Of a stretch of 52,975 nt of DNA, positions 47,641-52,975 are shown in pieces; the first letter of the stretch is position 1; every line of letters begins with the position of its first letter. The notes under the pieces were generated by a model. It made no database searches, had not been told where the DNA came from, and saw only the letters and a list, made by a program, of their open reading frames with translations. This DNA comes from Pseudomonadota bacterium. Its GTDB lineage: Bacteria > Pseudomonadota > Gammaproteobacteria > Competibacterales > Competibacteraceae. The position numbers and the translations under genes were made by a program. Where the stretch lies: assembly GCA_018240295.1 (NCBI GenBank), contig JAFEGB010000030.1, forward strand, positions 1-52,975, read 5' to 3'.

Positions 47641-50439
47641 ATGCCCCGAACCGCCCTGTACCGCACGCGCGCCGCCGTCTGCGCCTGCGTGCTGATCCTG
47701 TCCGGGCCCGGCGCGCTGGCGGACGATGATGTCCTGACCGCTGCCGGCCGCAAGCTCGAAGCCGGTCAGGTCAGCGCTGCCGTCATCGACATCAAGAACC
47801 GCCTGCAGCAGCGCCCCGGTGACGGGGCTGCCCGCCGCCTGCTCGGCATCGCCTACGTGCGGCTTGGCGACGGTGCAAACGCCGAACAGGAACTGACGCG
47901 TGCCGCGCAGCTCGGCGTGCCGGCCGGCGATCTGGCCGTGCCGCTGGCCGAAGCGCTGGCCGTGCAGCAGCAATGGCAGGCGATGCTCGATCGGGCGATC
48001 GTGCAGCCGAACATGCGTACGCCGGAGCTCGCCGAGCTGCGGGCGCTGCGCGCCACTGCCCATCAGGCCCTCGGCCAGACCGGGCAGGCCAGGCTGCAGT
48101 TCGAGGCCGCGGTGGCGACGGATGCCGCTTCGGCGCGCGCGCAGCTCGGGCTCGCGCAGTTCGATCTGCAGGCCGGCCGCTGGCCGGCCGCGCGCACCCG
48201 ACTCCAGACCCTGCTCGCGCGCCAGCCGGCGCCCGCCGCACACATCGCCCGGCTGGCCTGGACGCTGCTCGGCGACGGGGAGCTGGCGGACGCGCAGTAC
48301 ACGGCCGCCCTGCAGGCCTATGACGCAGCCCTGCCGCTCGCCGATGCGGCTTCGGTGCCGCAACTGCGGCTGCGCCGCGGCCTCGTGCGCGTGCAGCTCG
48401 GCGACGATGCCGGTGCCCGCGCCGACTTCGAGGCGGTCGCCGGGCGCCTGCCCGATCAGCCGCTGATGCACTACGGCCTCGGCCTGCTGGCGCTGCGCCG
48501 CCAGCAGCCGGCCGAAGCGGTCACGGCCTTCGAACGCGCCCTGCAGCGCGCGCCCGAAGACGCCGGAACCCATGAACAGCTCGCCCGCGCCCGGCTCGCG
48601 CTCGGGCAGCGCGAACCGGCGCTGGCCGATCTGTCCGGCTTCGCCGCCCGCCATCCCGAAGCCGACGGCGTTGCCCGGCTGCTCGGCCGGCTGCGCCTCT
48701 CCGCCGGTGACGGCCCGGGCGCCGAGGCGGCGATCCAGCCGCTGCTGGCACGCCATCCCGACGACGCCGAAGCGCTGGAAATCCTCGGCATGGCCGCGCT
48801 GCTGCAGGGGCGTTATCAGGAGGGCGAGGCGCAGCTGCGCCGGCTGGTCGAACTCAGGCCCGAATCGGCCGATGCGCAGATGCGCCACGGCCTGGCGCAG
48901 CTCGCCCTCGGCGAGCACGACGCAGCGCTGCAGTCACTCGGTGCCGCCGCCGGGCGCGCGCCGGGTGCGCAGGAGCAGGCCCGGGCGCTGCTGCTCGCCC
49001 GGCTCGCCAGCGGTCGTCACGCCGAAGCCCTGGCGCAGGCGCAGGCGCTGTCGGCCGCGCATCCGGAGGCGGTCGAGCCGCTGCTCTACGCCGGCGCGGC
49101 GCATGAGGGGCTGCAGGACCTGCCGGCGGCCCGTGCCGACTACGAACGTGTACTCGCCCTCGTGCCCGGCCAGGCGCAGGCCGCTGCCGCGCTGGCGCGG
49201 CTCGATCTGCTCGACGGCCGGCCCGATTCAGCCCGTGCACGCTATCAGGCCGTGCTCGCCCGCAGCCCCCGGCACGTGCCGACGCTGATGGCGCTCGCCC
49301 GGCTCGAATGGCTGCACGGCCGGCCCGAAGCCGCGATCGCGGCGCTGGAGACCGTGGCCGGAATCGCCCCCGAAGCCGTGGCGCCGCAGCTGCTGCTCGC
49401 CCGCCTGCAGGCACAGCACGGCCGGCTCGCCGACGCCGTCACCCGCCTCGACAGCCTGCACTTCGCCCATCCCGACGACGAAGCCGTGCTGGCGCATCTG
49501 GCGGCGGCGCGCCTGCAGGCCGGCGACATCGCCGAGACTGAACGACTGCATCGCGACTGGCTCGCGCGCCGGCCGGACTCGGTGGCGGCGCTGTACGGAC
49601 TGGCCGCGGGCGCGGCGGCCCGCGGCGACGCCGAAGCGCTGCGCCAGGCCCTGATTCCGGCCCTGCGGGCCGATCGCGAGGCCGCGCCGGCGCCAGCCCT
49701 GCTCACACGGCTCGACGCGCTCGCGGCCGATCCGGCCCGGGCCCGGGCCTGGCTCGCGCAGCTGCAGCAGGCCGTGCCCGATCATCCGGCCCTGCTCGAT
49801 CACGCCGGCGACCGGCTCGGCCGCGAGCAGGGAGCTGCGAAGGCGGCGGCCTATTACGCGCTGCTGCGCGGCCGGCAGCCCGACGAGGCCCGCTGGCCGC
49901 AGCGCGAGGCAGCCTGGCGCGAGGCGGCCGGGGAGGGGGCGGCCGCGGCCCGCATGCTGGAGACCTGGCTCGCCCGGCATCCGCAGGCCGTCGGGCTGCG
50001 CCTGCAGCTCGCGACCCTGTACGAACGGCTCGACCGGCTGGAGGACGCGCGCGCCGCTTTCGTGCTCGTGCTGAGCCAGCGGCCCGATGAGGTCGTGGCC
50101 CTCAACGACCTCGCCTGGCTGCTGCGGGATCGCGACCCGCAGCAGGCGCTCGTCCACGCCCGCAGGGCCGCGCTGCTGGCCCCGCGGCCGGAGGTGCTGG
50201 AGACACTCGGCGAAGTACTGATCGCCGCGGGCCAGCCGGAAGCGGCGATCGGCGTACTGGACACGGCGAGCCGCGGCGAGCCGTCGGCCAGCTCGATCCG
50301 GCTGAACCTCGCCCGGGCGCAGCTCGCCAGCGGCCGCGTCGAGGCGGCCCGCACGACGCTGCGCGCGCTGCTCGCCGGTGCGCAGTCCTTCGAGGGACGC
50401 GATGCCGCGCTCGCGCTGCTCGGCAGGGCCGGCGGCTGA
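47641..50439 (+). CDS. Large TPR-repeat exported protein, PrsT-like, copy 3
   Basis: Protein of 932 residues, third paralogue. Signal peptide about 1-27 (CACVLILSGPGALADDD); the Cys residues lie inside the hydrophobic core and do not form a lipobox. The N-terminal SAAVIDIKNRLQQRPGDGAARRLLG differs more from PrsT than copies 1 and 2 do. TPR units run to the C-terminal ALNDLAWLLRDRDPQQALVH and ETLGEVLIAAGQPEAAIGVLD. It starts 75 bases after copy 2. The gene ends 46 bases before the phasin -35 box. Confidence 0.83.
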   Translation: MPRTALYRTRAAVCACVLILSGPGALADDDVLTAAGRKLEAGQVSAAVIDIKNRLQQRPGDGAARRLLGIAYVRLGDGANAEQELTRAAQLGVPAGDLAVPLAEALAVQQQWQAMLDRAIVQPNMRTPELAELRALRATAHQALGQTGQARLQFEAAVATDAASARAQLGLAQFDLQAGRWPAARTRLQTLLARQPAPAAHIARLAWTLLGDGELADAQYTAALQAYDAALPLADAASVPQLRLRRGLVRVQLGDDAGARADFEAVAGRLPDQPLMHYGLGLLALRRQQPAEAVTAFERALQRAPEDAGTHEQLARARLALGQREPALADLSGFAARHPEADGVARLLGRLRLSAGDGPGAEAAIQPLLARHPDDAEALEILGMAALLQGRYQEGEAQLRRLVELRPESADAQMRHGLAQLALGEHDAALQSLGAAAGRAPGAQEQARALLLARLASGRHAEALAQAQALSAAHPEAVEPLLYAGAAHEGLQDLPAARADYERVLALVPGQAQAAAALARLDLLDGRPDSARARYQAVLARSPRHVPTLMALARLEWLHGRPEAAIAALETVAGIAPEAVAPQLLLARLQAQHGRLADAVTRLDSLHFAHPDDEAVLAHLAAARLQAGDIAETERLHRDWLARRPDSVAALYGLAAGAAARGDAEALRQALIPALRADREAAPAPALLTRLDALAADPARARAWLAQLQQAVPDHPALLDHAGDRLGREQGAAKAAAYYALLRGRQPDEARWPQREAAWREAAGEGAAAARMLETWLARHPQAVGLRLQLATLYERLDRLEDARAAFVLVLSQRPDEVVALNDLAWLLRDRDPQQALVHARRAALLAPRPEVLETLGEVLIAAGQPEAAIGVLDTASRGEPSASSIRLNLARAQLASGRVEAARTTLRALLAGAQSFEGRDAALALLGRAGG

Positions 50440-50485
50440 ATCACGGGGAAAGGAACAGGGTCGGGACAGAAGGCTCAAAAGGATG

Positions 50486-50513
50486 TTGCACTGCAGCATC
50501 GCATGGATATAAT
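50486..50513 (+). promoter_or_regulatory. Phasin promoter with TGCA-type operator candidate
   Basis: TTGCAC (50486-50491), 16-base spacer, perfect TATAAT (50508-50513). The -35 and spacer contain TGCACTGCAGCATC (50487-50500), a near-palindrome like those bound by the PHA regulator PhaR in other proteobacteria. The same core appears at 37925 and, inverted, at 36874. Start near 50520 gives a leader of about 50 bases. Confidence 0.65.
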
Positions 50514-50570
50514 GGCACCCATGGGTTCACCGGAACCCGACCGCCCCGCCACCCAAACGAGGATGCAGCC

Positions 50571-50885
50571 ATGACCCAGTTCTCCGTTCCGTCGCTCGAG
50601 TCCCTGTCCGCCCCCGTCGTCAAGGCCGGCAAGCTGAACGTCGCCAGCCTCGAAAAGCTGACCGCCTTCAACTTCAGCCTGCTGCAGAGCTACAGCGACC
50701 TGAGCCTGGCGCGCCTGAAGGCCGCCACCGACGTGACCGATCTGGCCAGCCTGAAGGCCTACGGCGAGTCCTCGGTCGAAGTCGCGAAGGAGCTGGGTGC
50801 CAAGCTGCAGGCCGATGCCAAGGCCTATGCCGACCTGCTCGCCGGCGTCGGCGCCGAGTACAAGGATCTGGTCAAGGCCGCCTGA
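50571..50885 (+). CDS. phaP: Phasin family protein (PHA granule surface)
   Basis: Protein of 104 residues, all helical and amphipathic, of the phasin type: KLNVASLEKLTAFNFSLLQ, YSDLSLARLKAATDVTDLASL, then AKELGAKLQADAKAYADLLAG. Phasins coat polyhydroxyalkanoate granules and control their size. GAGGA ribosome site 8 bases before the ATG. It has its own promoter and a strong terminator, so it is a single-gene unit. Shorter than the usual phasin_2 protein of about 180 residues, but within the range of short family members. Confidence 0.85.
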   Translation: MTQFSVPSLESLSAPVVKAGKLNVASLEKLTAFNFSLLQSYSDLSLARLKAATDVTDLASLKAYGESSVEVAKELGAKLQADAKAYADLLAGVGAEYKDLVKAA

Positions 50886-50908
50886 TCGCCGGCGCCCCGA
50901 CCTTCCTG

Positions 50909-50940
50909 AAAACCGCCCGCACCGTCGGGCGGTTTTTGTT
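50909..50940 (+). terminator. Rho-independent terminator after phasin
   Basis: An 11-bp stem AAAACCGCCCG / CGGGCGGTTTT with loop CACCGT, followed by T-rich TGTTTT. It starts 24 bases after the phasin stop. The A-run on the 5' side makes it potentially active on the minus strand too, where the peptidase gene ends at 50967. Confidence 0.9.
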
Positions 50941-50966
50941 TTCCGGTCCGCCGGCCCGGCCATCGC

Positions 50967-51620
50967 TCAGCGCAGCGCACGCACCCGCCGCCAGGCGAGC
51001 CACAGGCAGGCCCCCGCCAGTACGCACCAGAGCCCGGCCCACAGCGGCGCCGGCAGCCAGGTGTGCGCGGCCAGATCGGCACCGTCATGCCGGCCGGACA
51101 GCCCGAACAGCGCGAGCGGCGCCTGCACGGCATCGAGCATCACGGCCAGCCCCAGGACTTCGAGCCCGGCCTGCAGCGCCCGCCCGTTGCGCCAGCGCCG
51201 GCGCAGCGGCAGCAGCAACAGCGCGACCAGCAGCGCCGAGATCACGATCGTCACCGCATCGCGCGCATACAGCAGCGCCGTGATCGCGACCGTGCCGCCG
51301 AGCAGGCCGGCGAGGATCGGCGCGTCGTCGCGCTGCGAATCCCCGCTCGCCAGCGCGAAGATGCCGAGCCCCCACAGCGGCGCCCCTGCGTAGCCTGCGA
51401 AAGCCACCGGCACGCCCCAGCCGCCGGTGAACACGCACAGTCCGGAGCCGTCGGTGCGCAGCACGATGCGCACGATGTCGCCACCGGTCGCTGCGGCCAT
51501 CAGTCCGTGGCTGAGCTCATGGAAGAAGGTGCCGGCCCAGCGCAGCGGCAGCCCGATCAGCGGCAGCGCCGACAGGGCTGCCGCCACGAGCAGCAGCAGC
51601 CAGAACCGCAGTGCGCTCAT
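50967..51620 (-). CDS. M50B-type membrane metallopeptidase
   Basis: Membrane protein of 217 residues with about six hydrophobic helices. The zinc motif HELSH near residue 35 (AGTFFHELSHGLMAAATGG) identifies an M50-type peptidase; the group is known from spore and envelope signalling and from uncharacterised bacterial proteins. ATG at 51620 is chosen over GTG at 51626 because GGGAGG lies at the right distance only for the ATG. The second metal site usual in site-2 proteases is not obvious (candidate Asp in MLDAVQAP). It starts 19 bases after the autotransporter stop. Confidence 0.82.
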   Translation of the reverse strand: MSALRFWLLLLVAAALSALPLIGLPLRWAGTFFHELSHGLMAAATGGDIVRIVLRTDGSGLCVFTGGWGVPVAFAGYAGAPLWGLGIFALASGDSQRDDAPILAGLLGGTVAITALLYARDAVTIVISALLVALLLLPLRRRWRNGRALQAGLEVLGLAVMLDAVQAPLALFGLSGRHDGADLAAHTWLPAPLWAGLWCVLAGACLWLAWRRVRALR

Positions 51621-51639
51621 CGGCACAGCCTCCCGGGTC

Positions 51640-52975
51640 TCAGAAGCGGTAGCCGAAGTTCAGCTCGACGCCGTGATCGCCGCCGGCCGACTGCGTGTAA
51701 TGCAGGCCGAGGTTCAGGTTCTCGGAGAAGCGTTCACCGACGCGCACGCGCGTGCTCGCGGCGATGCCGATGCGCTGGAAGTTGTCGGCCGCGAGCTCCG
51801 AACCGAGGAAGCGCGTGTCCGATATCCACGCCGTCCAGCGCGCGCCGCTGCCGAGGAAGGTGCCCTCCAGCGGCCCGCCGACGCGCACGGCGTTGTGCAG
51901 CGCGACTTCGTGCAGCTCGTAGCGCGCATTGAGCCCGGACACCCGGCCGCCGACCGACTGGAAATAGCCGATCAGATTGTCGGCGCCGAATTCGTAACCA
52001 TTACCGAAGGACGTCCGGAAGTGACTGGTCAGCGAGGCCGAGGCCAGCGAGCCGATGTGCTCGTAGTCCTCGTTGACGACGGTGCCGTAGCGCAGCATCG
52101 GCTTCAGTTCCCAGCCCGGCGCCACGGGGATGCGCAGCCCGCCACCGAGGCCGTAGCTGTGGTCGCGCCGGTCGACGCCGCGTCCGGTGGTGGTGATCGT
52201 CGCGATCGGCAGCTCGGCGAGCACGGTCAGGCCGCTGTCGAGCTTCCATGCGTAGCGCAGCGGCATTTCCTCGTAGGTCTGGCGATAGCCGTCGGCGTGA
52301 TAACGGCCGACGCGGCCGCCGATGCCGGCCTGGCCCTCGGCGATGCCGCTGACCAGCGGATCGAGCAGGAAGCCGGCCTCGACATCGGCGAGCGTCATGC
52401 GTCCGAGCAGGCTGACCGGGCTGCCGCCGATCAGGTCAGCCGCCGAGCGGGCGGCGTTTTCGTCCGGCGTCGGCACGGAAAGCGTGATCGCGGTACCGGT
52501 GTAGGTGGCACTCAGCGCGAACAGCGGCAGGGAACTGACGACGTCCGGGAAGCGGCCGGTGATGCCGGCATCGGCGGTCAGGATCGTGTAGCTCGCATCG
52601 GTCGAGAAAATCCCGTCGACCGGAACGATGCGCAGCGTGCCGCCGTCGATCGTCACCGTGCCGGTCGAATGCAGCAGATCCGCATGACCGGCACCGTCGA
52701 CCTCGATGCGCAGCGTCGAGCCGCTGCCGAACACGATGTCGCCAACCGTCAGCCGGCCGATCGAGTTGCCGGGACTGACCGTACCGCCATCGTTGACGAT
52801 GACGCTGCCTGCAACCGTGCCGTTGCCGGCGAGCGTGCCGCCGCGGTTGACGAGGATCGTCCCGGCCTCGGCGTTGCCCTGTTCCGAGTCGCCGAGGGTG
52901 ATGCCGCCGCCGAGTCCGGTCAGCGTACCGCCCGGGCGCAGATCAAGACCGGCGGCATAGAGATTCGCAGTGCCC
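51640..52975 (-). CDS. Autotransporter, C-terminal part (5' truncated by window edge)
   Basis: Outer-membrane type V secretion protein; about 445 C-terminal residues are visible and the frame is open to the window edge. It has a passenger repeat of the PATR type (NGTVAGSVIVNDGGTVSPGNSIG), more beta-strand repeats, then a C-terminal beta-barrel of about 280 residues with alternating strands ending in LNFGYRF, where the final Phe is the usual outer-membrane sorting signal. No protease motif is seen in the visible part. Function of the passenger unknown. Confidence 0.9.
   Translation of the reverse strand, partial: GTANLYAAGLDLRPGGTLTGLGGGITLGDSEQGNAEAGTILVNRGGTLAGNGTVAGSVIVNDGGTVSPGNSIGRLTVGDIVFGSGSTLRIEVDGAGHADLLHSTGTVTIDGGTLRIVPVDGIFSTDASYTILTADAGITGRFPDVVSSLPLFALSATYTGTAITLSVPTPDENAARSAADLIGGSPVSLLGRMTLADVEAGFLLDPLVSGIAEGQAGIGGRVGRYHADGYRQTYEEMPLRYAWKLDSGLTVLAELPIATITTTGRGVDRRDHSYGLGGGLRIPVAPGWELKPMLRYGTVVNEDYEHIGSLASASLTSHFRTSFGNGYEFGADNLIGYFQSVGGRVSGLNARYELHEVALHNAVRVGGPLEGTFLGSGARWTAWISDTRFLGSELAADNFQRIGIAASTRVRVGERFSENLNLGLHYTQSAGGDHGVELNFGYRF

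Overview
The window comes from a very GC-rich proteobacterial chromosome, probably a beta- or gammaproteobacterium that can live on H2 and stores polyhydroxyalkanoate (PHA). The clues are a complete uptake [NiFe]-hydrogenase locus with its own H2 sensor, the aerobic maturation factor HypX, an NAD-type formate dehydrogenase, two phasin-like proteins and three TPR proteins of the PrsT (exosortase-associated) type. The species cannot be named from the sequence alone.

Layout. 1-2770: end of kdpD, then kdpE (K+ sensing). 2848-3635: DUF1778/GNAT toxin-antitoxin pair. 3697-8162 (minus): formate dehydrogenase alpha subunit and a fused gamma-beta diaphorase subunit. 8222-10017 (minus): a TOPRIM/DUF4276 protein coupled to an SMC/OLD-like ATPase, a possible defence module. 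10098-31503 (minus): hydrogenase locus, in transcription order hoxK-hoxG-hupE-hoxZ, terminator, 21-bp repeat array, hoxM-L-O-Q-R-T-V-hypA-hypB-hypF, a phasin-like gene, hypC-hypD-(HepT-like gene)-hypE-hypX-hoxA-hoxJ. An orphan HicB-like gene on the plus strand (17900) sits inside this run. 31720-34216 (plus): divergent hoxB-hoxC, the regulatory hydrogenase. 34328-41690: mixed housekeeping and accessory genes (Tat-exported haloacid dehalogenase, Ca2+/H+ antiporter, nucleoside deoxyribosyltransferase, WGR protein, degenerate EAL protein, TcdA, XRE regulator, short H-NS-like protein, HhH-GPD glycosylase) and a strong small-RNA candidate near 36882-36950. 41885-50439: three tandem TPR proteins of about 930 residues. 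50571-50885: phasin with a perfect -10 box. 50967-52975 (minus): M50-type membrane metallopeptidase and the C-terminal part of an autotransporter cut by the window edge.

How it works together. HoxB/HoxC should sense H2 and signal through the kinase HoxJ to the NtrC-type regulator HoxA. HoxA would act at sigma-54 promoters; matching -24/-12-like elements lie about 50 bp (distance to the -12 element) upstream of both hoxK and hoxM. HoxK/HoxG/HoxZ form the membrane-bound enzyme. HoxK carries the six-cysteine proximal-cluster signature of O2-tolerant enzymes. HoxG keeps a 15-residue tail for HoxM to remove, whereas HoxC ends exactly at the last ligand motif. HypA-F and HypX supply nickel, cyanide and CO ligands. 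Many genes overlap by 1, 4 or 8 bases, which implies translational coupling.

Best leads for something new: the small-RNA candidate with a CU-rich anti-Shine-Dalgarno strand, whose promoter shares a TGCA-Y-TGCA motif with the phasin promoter; the 21-bp repeat array upstream of the hoxM promoter; the HepT-like protein lacking the RNase motif inside the hyp operon; and the ATPase-TOPRIM pair.
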